A DNA stretch of 64,000 bases from Candidatus Bathyarchaeota archaeon. Lineage in GTDB: Archaea > Thermoproteota > Bathyarchaeia > 40CM-2-53-6 > DTDX01. The notes under the pieces were generated by a model. It did not search any database, had not been told where the DNA came from, and saw nothing but the letters and a program-made list of their open reading frames with translations. The DNA lies in NCBI GenBank assembly GCA_018396775.1, contig JAGTRF010000001.1:92910-156909 (forward strand), written 5' to 3'. Made by a program: the position numbers and the translations under genes. Of the stretch, positions 17,510-26,241 are shown piece by piece. Each line of letters begins with the position of its first letter. Positions within the stretch are counted from its first letter, which is position 1.

Positions 17510-19003
17510 TTATAAATGATGTTTAGATTTCTCTATTAAAGCTAAAAATAAAGAAGCTGGAGCTATTATAATGTTATCTTTTATTTTAAAGCTATCTTTG
17601 CTTAAAATAATATAAGTTTTAACTTGATTTAGTTTTATAATTTTTTCTTCAACTTCAGGTTTATATTTAACCTCTACGCCTAAAAAATCTGAAGCTCTTT
17701 TAAAAATAAAATCTATTTCCCCTCTTTTATCATAGTAAAACCAAAGAAAATTTGAGCTAGGATTAATTAAAGGGGCTTCTTTTATGCTTGAAAGAGAAGA
17801 AAATGCTATAGACTCTAGTATTGTTGAAATTTTTTCTTCATGCTTTAAAATCTCCTCTGTAACTTCAAATCCGTTTTTACCTTCTAGCCAACTGTAAATC
17901 GAGTAAAAAATAAATGGGTCAACAAAATAAATTTTCTTGTTACCCTTTATTCTTCTCCTTTTTCTTTCAAAATCGTAAGAGTAAAGAATTTTTATTAAAA
18001 ATGAATCTTCAAAAATCTTTAAGTAGTCTATAATAGTATTAACAGAAACTCCCTCAACTGTATCTTTTACAAGCGTTCTAAAATCGTATGAAGAACCAAG
18101 CCTTTTAATAACTCCATTAAAGATTTGTTTTGCAACTTCCTCAGATTTTCCACGTTTTAAAAGATCGCTCATCACCACATTAATTACAGTTTCATAACTT
18201 CTTTCTTCAACTTTTTTATTTTTAACATAATCTTCTATCGGTTTTGGAAAACCCCCCACTCTTATAAAAGAATTTAATAAAAAATCTAATGTATCTTTAA
18301 AAGGTAAAAGAGCATTAAGCTTTTCTTCAATATCTTTAAGCTCTTCTTCAAGAGTTAAAAAGTTTCTATTTAACTTTTCTTTTAAAAGCTTAATGCTACG
18401 CTTCACTTCTTGATCTAAAGTAAGAAAATCAATTGATGCGTCATCAAGATTTTTAATGAATTCTCTAAAGCTTAACGGTTTTAGAAAGTATCTATTTCCT
18501 TCTATATGTCGACCAGGAAGAAACTCTATTTCTTTAACGCCTAAAGGCGAACCTGTTAAAAAAAGAGCAATCTTCTTAAGCTTTCCTTCATCAACAAAGC
18601 TTTTTACTTCAAAAGGCCAATCTTGAACATAGCTTACTTCATCCAACAATATATAACCTTTTTCAAATCTTCTTAACTTCTCAAAAAAGAAGTCTATAAC
18701 CTTTCTTAATTCTTTTCTTGATCTTGAAAGCAAAGAATCGCATGAAAAATAGCAAATTGCAAGCGGATCCTCTTTTTCAATTTTAATCAAATTCCTAATA
18801 AGCAATTTGGCTAAGGTGGTTTTTCCAGCTTGTCTTGGACCAGAAATCGAGTAAATATTATTAGGCTTAAATGAAGGAAGAACTCTTTTAATCTTAAATG
18901 CTGAATTTTCATAAGCTCTTAAATATTCATCATATCTTTCAAATTCAAACTCTTTTCCTTTCCACCAAGGATTTTGCTCAACTATTTTTGAAACTTCTAC
19001 CAT
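17510..19003 (-). CDS. AAA ATPase with C-terminal PD-(D/E)xK-like (DUF4143-type) domain
   Basis: A 497-residue ATPase of the archaeal AAA_14/DUF4143 type. Walker A is SGPRQAGKTTLAK (residues about 55-67), Walker B is KGYILLDEVSYVQDW, and sensor 1 is LFLTGSP. The C-terminal domain has GEIDFIFKRASDFLGVEVKY, a D...ExK arrangement as in PD-(D/E)xK-like folds. Members are widespread in archaea with unknown role. The gene lies alone on the minus strand beside toxin-antitoxin loci. Two operator-like repeats flank its TATA-like element, immediately before the ATG. Confidence 0.8.
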   Translation of the reverse strand: MVEVSKIVEQNPWWKGKEFEFERYDEYLRAYENSAFKIKRVLPSFKPNNIYSISGPRQAGKTTLAKLLIRNLIKIEKEDPLAICYFSCDSLLSRSRKELRKVIDFFFEKLRRFEKGYILLDEVSYVQDWPFEVKSFVDEGKLKKIALFLTGSPLGVKEIEFLPGRHIEGNRYFLKPLSFREFIKNLDDASIDFLTLDQEVKRSIKLLKEKLNRNFLTLEEELKDIEEKLNALLPFKDTLDFLLNSFIRVGGFPKPIEDYVKNKKVEERSYETVINVVMSDLLKRGKSEEVAKQIFNGVIKRLGSSYDFRTLVKDTVEGVSVNTIIDYLKIFEDSFLIKILYSYDFERKRRRIKGNKKIYFVDPFIFYSIYSWLEGKNGFEVTEEILKHEEKISTILESIAFSSLSSIKEAPLINPSSNFLWFYYDKRGEIDFIFKRASDFLGVEVKYKPEVEEKIIKLNQVKTYIILSKDSFKIKDNIIIAPASLFLALIEKSKHHL

Positions 19004-19004
19004 A

Positions 19005-19056
19005 TTGTTAACTTAAGTAAACAAAATATTTAAATATTGTTAATTTAAGTAAACAA
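19005..19056 (-). promoter_or_regulatory. Two near-palindromic 20-bp operator-like sites around the ATPase promoter
   Basis: The sequences ttgttaacttaagtaaacaa (19005-19024) and ttgttaatttaagtaaacaa (19037-19056) differ at one position, are each nearly palindromic around the central cttaag/tttaag, and are spaced 32 bp, about three helical turns. A TATA-like atttaaatatt sits between them. The first site abuts the start codon, so the transcript is probably leaderless and a dimeric repressor could occlude TBP and the start site. The binding protein is unknown. Confidence 0.55.
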
Positions 19057-19326
19057 AAAATTAATTAGCATAAATTCGCTCTTCTAAAAAAAGCATTAAA
19101 GCTGATATATTAATTTATTTAAAGCATAGAGCTTTACGCTTAATAATTCATTAAGGCTAAATAGTGGAAGAAGAATTAAAAGAAAATCTACACACGTTTA
19201 ACCATAAAGCTTTCATTAAATTCTAAAATTTTTAGGGTAATTAAAATGATTTTCAGCGTTTAATTAATTTGTTAGAAAACTCTTAATTAAACTATAGCAT
19301 AAAATTCATTTTAAAGAGGAGGGGAT

Positions 19327-19548
19327 ATGACGTCAAGACGTCAAAACGTTAAAACGAAAAACTCAATAAAAAGAAGAATTGCAATTCTTGAAAAAGCTTT
19401 AATGCGAAAAAAGAGGGTAAGAGTTACGCTTCGCATAGACGCTGATCTTTGGTTAAAAATTAGAAAGCTTGCCTTTAATGCAGGAAAAAGCATTAATAGA
19501 TATGTAATCGATGAAATTATAAAGCCTTTCCTAGAAGGTAAAGATTAA
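19327..19548 (+). CDS. Ribbon-helix-helix DNA-binding protein
   Basis: A 73-residue basic protein. After a Lys/Arg-rich N-terminus (about residues 1-30), it shows RVTLRIDADLWLKIRKLAFN and AGKSINRYVIDEII: a beta strand plus two helices typical of the RHH/CopG fold. A GAGGAGGGG ribosome-binding stretch precedes the ATG. No toxin follows, so it may be a stand-alone regulator or a plasmid/mobile-element remnant. Its target could include the ATPase operator-like sites upstream (inference only). Confidence 0.6.
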   Translation: MTSRRQNVKTKNSIKRRIAILEKALMRKKRVRVTLRIDADLWLKIRKLAFNAGKSINRYVIDEIIKPFLEGKD

Positions 19549-19858
19549 GCTATCACTATATCGCTTCTCTTTATGGAAACGGCTTTCCCAAAAAAGCTTT
19601 AATTTTTTATTTAAATTACTGCTAAGGCTAAGCTTATTTATAGTTATTTCCTTGATATACCATAGTGAAAGTTATTAAAGCCAAAAGATTAAAGCAAGCT
19701 TATATAAAGGTAACGAATTAAAAAATGGCTTCGTTAATTCGCTAACCATCTTTATTTTTAAATTTAAATCCTCCTATTCATAAAAAACTGTTTTATTTTA
19801 CTTAATTATTTTTTTATAGTTTTAAACATTAAAACTTGAATTAAAAGAGGAAGCTTAA
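19549..19858. other. Non-coding stretch upstream of the pur operon
   Basis: There is no gene in these 310 bases. They hold two TATA-like elements, tatataaagg at 19701 and ttttttatag at about 19808, and the inverted repeat listed separately. The ribosome-binding site agaggaagc lies just before the purS TTG. Confidence 0.45.
19701..19741 (+). promoter_or_regulatory. TATA box with downstream inverted repeat, possible purS operator
   Basis: A TATA-like tatataaagg (19701-19710) is followed by the inverted repeat cgaattaa (19714-19721) and ttaattcg (19734-19741). The repeat spans the expected transcription start about 25 nt after TATA, the position of an archaeal repressor site. It lies 117 bp before purS. 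It is a candidate purine-responsive operator, with no independent support. Confidence 0.3.
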
Positions 19859-20329
19859 TTGATTTGGGTAGTTAGGATAAGCTATAAAGATGAAAAGCTT
19901 GACCCTTTAGGGAGAATTTTAAAAAATGATATTTTAGATTTAGGGTTTTCAAGTTTAGAATCCATTCGTTCTATGCCTACTTACTGGATTGAAGGTGAAA
20001 CCTCAAGAATTGAACTTAAAAAAATATGCGAAGAACTTTTAGTTGATAAAATAATTCAAGATTATTGGGTTAACGAGGAAACTGAATGGAGCTTAAGTTT
20101 TAATTGGATTATTGAAGTAAGCTTTAAGCTTGGCGTAACTGATCCTGTCGCTGAAAGCGTTAAAAAAGGAATAGAAACTCTTGGAATCTTCAGCGTTAAA
20201 TCCGTGAAAACTGGAACAACTTATCTTTTAAAAGGAAAGCTTTCAAAAAATGATATAGAAACCATCTCCAATAAATGCTTAGCTAACCCTATAATTCATA
20301 ACTATAAAATTACTGAAGTGATGAGTTAA
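19859..20329 (+). CDS. purS: PurS subunit of FGAM synthase, tandemly duplicated
   Basis: A 156-residue protein, about twice the usual PurS length of roughly 80. Two aligned halves are visible: WVVRISYKDEKLDPLGRILK (1-75) and WIIEVSFKLGVTDPVAESVK (78-156). Each has the DP-x-x-x-x-hydrophobic-K-x-x-I-x-x-L-G pattern and a following strand ending TYWIEG or TYLLKG. PurS dimers bridge PurL and PurQ in formylglycinamidine ribonucleotide synthase (purine pathway). A covalent dimer would replace the homodimer. The start is TTG at 19859 after AGAGGAAG. The stop overlaps the purL ATG by one base. Confidence 0.85.
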   Translation: MIWVVRISYKDEKLDPLGRILKNDILDLGFSSLESIRSMPTYWIEGETSRIELKKICEELLVDKIIQDYWVNEETEWSLSFNWIIEVSFKLGVTDPVAESVKKGIETLGIFSVKSVKTGTTYLLKGKLSKNDIETISNKCLANPIIHNYKITEVMS

Positions 20330-22695
20330 TGAAAGTTGAAGAAATAAGCATTCTTGAAGCAAATGATGAAAAGCTTATAGAAATAAGCGAGAAACATATG
20401 CTTTCATTAAGCTTAGAAGAAATGAAGGCTATACAAAAATATTTTAAAAAGAAAAAAAGAAACCCAACAGATGTGGAATTAAATACAATAGCTCAAACAT
20501 GGTCTGAGCATTGCTTTCATAAAACCTTTAAAGGAACAATAATTTTTAAAGGTAAAAAAATAAACAATTTATTAAAATCTTATATAATGAAGGTTACTGA
20601 AAAACTTAAAAAACCTTGGTGCCTCATCGTTTTTTCTGATAACGCTGGAATAGTAAAGTTTAATGAAGAATACAGCATAGCTTTTAAAGTTGAAACACAT
20701 AATCACCCAACTGCTTTAGATCCTTATGGTGGAGCTGGAACAGGAACAGGAGGCGTTTTTAGGGATATAATGGGTGTAAGCGCTAAACCAATTCTCTCTA
20801 CAAATGTTTTATTTTTTGGGCCAATAGATTACCCTTATGAAAAGCTTCCTAAAGGAGTTATGCATCCTAAAAGAGTTATGAAAGGTGCTGTAGCTGGGAT
20901 AAGGGATTATGGAAATAAAATGGGGATTCCAACAGCTAATGGAGCTATAGGTTTTGATGAAGGATATTTGTGCAATCCTTTAGTTTACGCTGGTTGCGTT
21001 GGAATCCTGCCAACAAAAAAATACGTTAAAAACCCTAAACCAGGCGATTTAATCCTTCTTGTTGGCGGGAAAACAGGTAGAGATGGAATTCACGGTGTAA
21101 CATTTGCTTCTTTAGAGTTAACTTCTGAATCAGAGCAAGTGGCTATTGGAGCTGTTCAAATAGGAAACCCAATAATTGAAAAAAAGGTTTTAGATGCGTT
21201 AATTAAAGCTAGAGATAAAGAAAAAAGGCCTTTGTACTCAGCTGTTACGGATTGTGGTGGAGGAGGATTATCTTCAGCTATAGGTGAAATGGGAAAGAAT
21301 CTAGGTGCAATAGTTGATTTAGATAAGGTTCCATTAAAATACGCTGGTTTAGCTCCATGGGAAATTTGGATATCTGAATCTCAAGAAAGAATGATTTTAG
21401 CTGTTCCAAAAAGAAGCTTGAAAAAAATAATGAAGGTTTTTAATGATGAAGAATGCGAAGCTACAGTTATCGGTGAATTTACAAATAATCGTAAGTTAAC
21501 CTTAAGGTTTAACGGTGAAATCGTTGGAGAATTAGATATGAATTTTCTTCATAAAGGAGTGCCTAAAGTAAAACGGGTTGCTAAATGGGAGAAAATTATT
21601 TATCCAGAACCGAAGCTTAAAGAAAAAAAAGATTTTACCGATGATTTAAAAAGAATTTTAAGCGATCCTAATGTTGCTAGTAAAGAATGGGTTATTCGCC
21701 AATATGATCATGAAGTTCAAGCTCACACAATTATTAAACCTTTATGTGGAGTTAACGATGGTCCAAGCGATGCTTGCGTTTTAAAACCTTTAGAAAACAG
21801 TTGGAGAGGAATAGTTGTTTCTAATGGAGTTAACCCAAGATACTCTATCGACCCATATAATATGGCTCTTTCAGCTATCGATGAAGCTATAAGAAATAAT
21901 GTTTGCTGCGGCGGTAGAAGAATAGCGCTTTTAGATAACTTTAGCTGGGGAAACCCTGAAAAAGAAGATAGGCTTGGTCAATTGGTTTACGCGGTTAAAG
22001 GCTGTTATGATGGCGCATTAGGTTTTGAAACACCATTTATATCTGGAAAAGACAGTTTATATAATGAATATACGCTTAATAATAAAGAATCCTTTTCTAT
22101 ACCACCAACATTAGTTATATCAGCTTTAGGCTTAATACCTGACGTTAGAAAAGCTGTTTCAATGGATGCTAAAGAAATAAATGATTCAATCTATATTATT
22201 GGAGAAACAAAAGATGAATTAGGAGGATCATATTATTATAAGCTTTATAATTCTAAAGGAGGATCTGTTCCATCAGTTAACCCAAGAAAAGCTAAAAAAG
22301 CTTATGACTCGCTTATAAAAGCTATCGATAAAGGTTTAGTTAAAGCTTGTCATGATTGCTCGGAAGGGGGACTAGCTGTTGCAGCTGCTGAAATGGCTTT
22401 TGCAGGAGATTTAGGAATGGAAATTCAATTAAAAAATGTTCCAGCATTAAATTTAAATAGAAACGATAAAATCCTATTTTCTGAATCTAACAGCAGAATT
22501 CTAGTGGAAGTTCCTGAATCAAAAGAGGAAGCTTTTAAAAAAGTTATGAAAAACAATGTTTACGCTAAAATAGGTAAAATTACGAATACAAAAATCTTTG
22601 TAATTTATGGTTTAAATGATTACCCAGTAATTGAAGATAAAATTGATTCTTTAAAAGAAGCTTGGAAAAAACCATTCAACTGGTGGAGCGTTTAA
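20329..22695 (+). CDS. purL: Phosphoribosylformylglycinamidine synthase, PurL subunit
   Basis: A 788-residue small-type PurL that uses ATP and glutamine-derived ammonia to convert FGAR to FGAM. Visible motifs are TWSEHCFHKTFKG near residue 60, the metal/ATP-binding VETHNHPTALDPYGGAGTGT, DCGGGGLSSAIGEMG, and the second-half VNDGPSDACVLKP and ISGKDSLYNEY, followed by HDCSEGGLAVAAAEM. It forms an operon with purS (1-bp overlap) and purQ (2-bp gap), encoding the three-subunit complex. Length is slightly above the usual 700-770. Confidence 0.95.
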   Translation: MKVEEISILEANDEKLIEISEKHMLSLSLEEMKAIQKYFKKKKRNPTDVELNTIAQTWSEHCFHKTFKGTIIFKGKKINNLLKSYIMKVTEKLKKPWCLIVFSDNAGIVKFNEEYSIAFKVETHNHPTALDPYGGAGTGTGGVFRDIMGVSAKPILSTNVLFFGPIDYPYEKLPKGVMHPKRVMKGAVAGIRDYGNKMGIPTANGAIGFDEGYLCNPLVYAGCVGILPTKKYVKNPKPGDLILLVGGKTGRDGIHGVTFASLELTSESEQVAIGAVQIGNPIIEKKVLDALIKARDKEKRPLYSAVTDCGGGGLSSAIGEMGKNLGAIVDLDKVPLKYAGLAPWEIWISESQERMILAVPKRSLKKIMKVFNDEECEATVIGEFTNNRKLTLRFNGEIVGELDMNFLHKGVPKVKRVAKWEKIIYPEPKLKEKKDFTDDLKRILSDPNVASKEWVIRQYDHEVQAHTIIKPLCGVNDGPSDACVLKPLENSWRGIVVSNGVNPRYSIDPYNMALSAIDEAIRNNVCCGGRRIALLDNFSWGNPEKEDRLGQLVYAVKGCYDGALGFETPFISGKDSLYNEYTLNNKESFSIPPTLVISALGLIPDVRKAVSMDAKEINDSIYIIGETKDELGGSYYYKLYNSKGGSVPSVNPRKAKKAYDSLIKAIDKGLVKACHDCSEGGLAVAAAEMAFAGDLGMEIQLKNVPALNLNRNDKILFSESNSRILVEVPESKEEAFKKVMKNNVYAKIGKITNTKIFVIYGLNDYPVIEDKIDSLKEAWKKPFNWWSV

Positions 22696-22697
22696 TC

Positions 22698-23480
22698 ATG
22701 AGCAAAGTGAAAGTAGCTGTTTTTAGAGTTGCTGGAACAAACTGCGAAATTGAAACAGCTTACGCCTTTAAGCTTGCTGGAGCTAAACCAGAAATAATTC
22801 ATATGAATGAATTTTATAAAAAAAGAAAAAGCCTTGAAGGTTACCAAATTCTAGTTTTTCCAGGCGGATTCTCTTATGGAGATGATATAGCTGCAGCTAA
22901 GCTTTGGGCAAATGAAATAAAATATAAACTTAAAGAAATCAAGCATTTCGCTGAAGAAGGAAAACCTATTATAGGAATCTGCAATGGTTTTCAAGTTTTA
23001 GTTAAAACAGGTTTGCTTCCAGGTTTCGAGAAATCAATAAAGCAAGAAGCTACATTAGCCTTCAACGATATAGGGTTATATCATGATAGATGGGTTTATT
23101 TAAAGCCTGAAAGCAAAAAATGCATTTTTACAAAAAACTTAAACAAAACAATTTTTCTGCCAGTAGCCCATGCTGAAGGAAAATTTATAATAAATGAAGA
23201 TAGCTTAAGAAAACTTGAAGAAAATGATCAAATAGTTTTCAGGTATGTAGATAATAAAGGTGAGTTAGCTGGTTTTCCCTGGAATCCAAACGGCTCAATA
23301 AGCAATATAGCTGGAATATGCAATCCTGAAGGAAACATTTTAGGGTTAATGCCTCATCCAGAAAGATACCTTCATAAATGGATGCATCCATTATGGACAA
23401 AGCTTAATTCATTACCCATAGAAGGAGACGGATTAATTATATTTAAAAACGCTGTTGAATACGCTTCAATAAAGTTTTAG
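22698..23480 (+). CDS. purQ: FGAM synthase glutaminase subunit PurQ
   Basis: A 260-residue class I glutamine amidotransferase supplying ammonia to PurL. The nucleophile elbow is GICNGFQVL; the His/Glu pair is in LPVAHAEGKF and MPHPERYLHKW. The start is ATG at 22698, giving MSKVKVAVFRVAGTNCEIET, the usual family N-terminus; an upstream in-frame extension would run into purL and is unlikely. It is the last gene of the purSLQ operon. Confidence 0.95.
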   Translation: MSKVKVAVFRVAGTNCEIETAYAFKLAGAKPEIIHMNEFYKKRKSLEGYQILVFPGGFSYGDDIAAAKLWANEIKYKLKEIKHFAEEGKPIIGICNGFQVLVKTGLLPGFEKSIKQEATLAFNDIGLYHDRWVYLKPESKKCIFTKNLNKTIFLPVAHAEGKFIINEDSLRKLEENDQIVFRYVDNKGELAGFPWNPNGSISNIAGICNPEGNILGLMPHPERYLHKWMHPLWTKLNSLPIEGDGLIIFKNAVEYASIKF

Positions 23481-23555
23481 CTCCTCGCGTTTACAGCAAC
23501 AAAAAACCACAATTTTTATAAGGTTTTATGCTTCACATTCAGTTAGTGAAAGATA

Positions 23556-24314
23556 TTGGTTGAAGCTCTTTCTAAAGAAGAGAAAACTAAAATTTTAAAA
23601 GCTTTAGAAAAAGATCTTGAGTTTAGATATGCTGTCGCCGGATTACTTGGATTAGATGAGATTATAAAAAGACTCGATAAAATTGAGGAAAACATCGAAC
23701 GACTTTGGCTTGAAGTTAAAGCTTTAAGAGAGGGACAAGAAAAACTTTGGGAGAATCAGAATAAGCTATGGGAGGAAGTTAAGGCGTTAAGAGAAGGACA
23801 AAACAAGCTTTGGGAGAATCAGAATAAGCTATGGGAGGAAGTTAAAGCTTTAAGAGAAGGACAAAACAAGCTATGGGAGGAAGTTAAAGGGCTTCGCTTT
23901 AATTTTAAGCAGCTTGGGGAAGCTTTAGGAATGGGGTTAGAACATTACACAGCAGCTTTCTTAGAGAAATATCTTACTGAAAAAGGTTGGCCTGAAGAAA
24001 AAATAAATGTTAAAGTTGATATTGGATTTATGTATGAGAATAAATTTACTGAAGTTAACTTATTTAACGAAGAGCCTTTAATGGTGGGTGAAACCACTAC
24101 ATATTTAGCCTCTGCTAAAGACGCAGAAAAAGAAATAAATAAGCTTCTAGAAAGAGTGGAGATTATTCAAAAAATTTATGGGAAAAAAGTGGAATTGTTA
24201 ACCTTAACTGTAATGAATGTAGAAAGGGAAGCAGCTGAAAAACTTGAAGAACTTGCTAGAAAATACAATATATTACTTGTAACTGGAAAGGAAATAGAGC
24301 CTTTCATAAAGTAA
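23556..24314 (+). CDS. Coiled-coil DUF3782-like protein, PD-(D/E)xK nuclease superfamily
   Basis: A 252-residue protein. Residues about 40-125 form a long coiled coil built from 21-residue repeats (EVKALREGQNKLWENQNKLW). Residues about 130-250 form a globular domain with LGMGLEHYTAAFLEKYL, KVDIGFMYENKFTEVNLFN, LMVGETTTYL and ELLTLTVMN. This matches DUF3782-type archaeal proteins assigned to the restriction-endonuclease-like superfamily, where D...ExT/K residues are often degenerate. The start is TTG at 23556. Role unknown; multiple paralogues are common in thermophilic archaea. Confidence 0.7.
   Translation: MVEALSKEEKTKILKALEKDLEFRYAVAGLLGLDEIIKRLDKIEENIERLWLEVKALREGQEKLWENQNKLWEEVKALREGQNKLWENQNKLWEEVKALREGQNKLWEEVKGLRFNFKQLGEALGMGLEHYTAAFLEKYLTEKGWPEEKINVKVDIGFMYENKFTEVNLFNEEPLMVGETTTYLASAKDAEKEINKLLERVEIIQKIYGKKVELLTLTVMNVEREAAEKLEELARKYNILLVTGKEIEPFIK
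23715..23882 (+). repeat. 63-bp coding direct repeat (coiled coil)
   Basis: Units start at 23715, 23778 and 23841. The first two are full 63-bp copies and the third lacks the internal 21 bp encoding LWENQNK. The copies are nearly identical at the DNA level, which indicates recent expansion. They encode 21-residue (three-heptad) blocks of the coiled coil in the DUF3782-like protein. Confidence 0.85.
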
Positions 24315-24437
24315 GAATGGCTTCTCTTTTCTATTACAATAAAATAAAAAAGCATTTCATCATCAACTTAATATTCTGTTATTAATAGAAACTTATAACC
24401 TAAGCTTAGCGCAGTAATTACTTCAGTATTTCCCTTA

Positions 24438-25613
24438 TTACTCTATTCTTTTAAGAAGCTTTTTTATTGCTACCTTTGTTTTCTCTCTAAATATTGTGTA
24501 AATAAAGAAGCTTAACCAAATTATTTGTCTAAACGCAGCTATCCATTGAACCGGGCTTGAAGCTATTAATGGATTACCTAAATTTAACTCTGGTGTAAAC
24601 CATAACACAATTATTAATGAATTTAAAACTTCGCTTAAATATATTAATATTGAAGGTAAAAATGAAGTTAAAACATAGAATGGAAGAAGCATTAAAGCCA
24701 TTTGAGGTGTAACAACATAGTTTCCGAAAAGCCAAGCTAAATTCATTAAAAAGCTTCTTTCAATAATTCTTTCAGTTTTAGAGTTATATGTTTTCTTGCT
24801 TGTTTCTAAAAGCGCTTTATAAACTAAATAAATTAAAACCGCTAAAGCAACGTAATGTGCTTTAGGATCCATTTGGTTAAAAAAGAAAATTAACCATGAA
24901 TCTTCAATTCCCCAAGAAGCATGATAAAGCCATGTTTGAAGCCATCCATTAAAATTTAAAGTTATGAAAGGTAGGTTTAAAGCGGTGAACACTCCTAAAG
25001 TTGTTAAAGCTAAAATAAATCTTTCTTTCCAGCTTTTAACTTCAACCATGTAAACTGGTAAAAGCAGAATTGGGTAAATTTTACCAGCCACTCCTAAGCC
25101 CACAGCTGCAGCAGCCTTCAACTTTTTTTCATTTAAAAAGAAGTAAAGCGATAAAACTGTGAAGAACACCGCTATTATATCCCAGTTGTAAACAATAAAC
25201 ATTATAAAAGATGGCATTATAATAAAATATTTCCAAATTCTAGCTTTTTCAGCGTTAATAAATGCTGCAAGCTTATAAACAAATATTACTGTGCCTATAG
25301 TGAAGAAGTAAAGTGCAAAACCCATTAATAAAGTGTAATATGTCATAGCTAAAGAGAAACTTGAAGCTAAGCTTCTACCAGCAAAACTGCATAAATAAAC
25401 AAGCATACCAACTATCACTGGATACTCAAAAACATATTGAATATATGGAATTGCATGCATGCCTTGACCTATTCCCTCTCTCCAGAAAACACTTATTATA
25501 TCACTATAGTGGTTTGGTATAATGTTAGGCATATGCTCCCAAACACTAAACGAAAAAATCATTGTTGAAGCAATTAAAACTTCAATTAAATTTTTATCTA
25601 TTTTCTTAACCAT
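24438..25613 (-). CDS. Polytopic glycosyltransferase, GT87/DUF2029-like
   Basis: A 391-residue membrane protein with about 9-10 helices. The segment AAAAVGLGVAGKIYPILLLP matches the hallmark GxxxxxK-x-Y-P-hydrophobic-P loop of GT-C mannosyltransferases of the GT87 group. An acidic NHYSDIISVFW loop near residue 36 is in the expected place for the catalytic Asp of the first extracytoplasmic loop. It would transfer sugar from a polyprenyl-phosphate carrier outside the membrane. It stands alone on the minus strand. The start is ATG at 25613. Confidence 0.7.
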   Translation of the reverse strand: MVKKIDKNLIEVLIASTMIFSFSVWEHMPNIIPNHYSDIISVFWREGIGQGMHAIPYIQYVFEYPVIVGMLVYLCSFAGRSLASSFSLAMTYYTLLMGFALYFFTIGTVIFVYKLAAFINAEKARIWKYFIIMPSFIMFIVYNWDIIAVFFTVLSLYFFLNEKKLKAAAAVGLGVAGKIYPILLLPVYMVEVKSWKERFILALTTLGVFTALNLPFITLNFNGWLQTWLYHASWGIEDSWLIFFFNQMDPKAHYVALAVLIYLVYKALLETSKKTYNSKTERIIERSFLMNLAWLFGNYVVTPQMALMLLPFYVLTSFLPSILIYLSEVLNSLIIVLWFTPELNLGNPLIASSPVQWIAAFRQIIWLSFFIYTIFREKTKVAIKKLLKRIE

Positions 25614-25746
25614 GGTTTTTCAACGCTTTAATTTTCAATTAATTAACATTTTTATTGCATTTACATTATTTATAACGTTTTTTCTAAAAAAGTTTTTAAG
25701 CAAATAAACCTTTACTAAAAGAAATAAAATAGGAGATTTAAATTTA

Positions 25747-26223
25747 ATGAGGCATTCATTAAAAACTGGATTCAGCTTTGGTTTAACTTCAGGTGTAATT
25801 ACAACTTTAGGTTTAATGGTTGGCCTTCACTCAGGTACACATTCAAAACTAGCTGTTATAGGAGGCGTATTAACTATAGCTATAGCTGACGCATTCTCCG
25901 ATGCTTTAGGCATTCATGTTTCTGAAGAATCTGAGGCGAAGCATGCTTCTAAAGAAATTTGGGAATCAACCTTTTCAACTTTTACTTCGAAATTTATTTT
26001 CGCTTTAACATTTCTTATTCCTATTCTGTTTTTTCCCCTTTCACACGCTATTATAATATGTGTGGCTTGGGGTTTAGCGCTTATAGCCACTTTCAGTTTT
26101 TATATGGCTAAAGAACAAAAGGTTAAATGCTGGAAAGTGGTAAGCGAACATTTAATAATAACCTTGATAGTGGTTGTTATAAGCCATTATATTGGCGAGT
26201 GGATCTCCTTAACATTTAGTTAA
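25747..26223 (+). CDS. VIT1/CCC1-family membrane transporter-like protein
   Basis: A 158-residue membrane protein with five helices. The N-terminal SFGLTSGVITTLGLMVGLHSGT and DAFSDALGIHVSEESEAKHA segments follow the VIT/CCC1 pattern (helix 1 with GxxxGxxTTLGL, then the DaxSxAlGxxxSexSE motif). Family members move iron or manganese across membranes, but this short form lacks the long cytoplasmic metal-binding loop, so its substrate is uncertain. It has its own AGGAG ribosome-binding site. Confidence 0.7.
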   Translation: MRHSLKTGFSFGLTSGVITTLGLMVGLHSGTHSKLAVIGGVLTIAIADAFSDALGIHVSEESEAKHASKEIWESTFSTFTSKFIFALTFLIPILFFPLSHAIIICVAWGLALIATFSFYMAKEQKVKCWKVVSEHLIITLIVVVISHYIGEWISLTFS

Positions 26224-26241
26224 AGAATTAACTGGTTTATT

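Noticed and set aside
23715..23882. Repeats as a CRISPR array
   Set aside because: The units are in-frame coding repeats of a coiled coil with no spacers.
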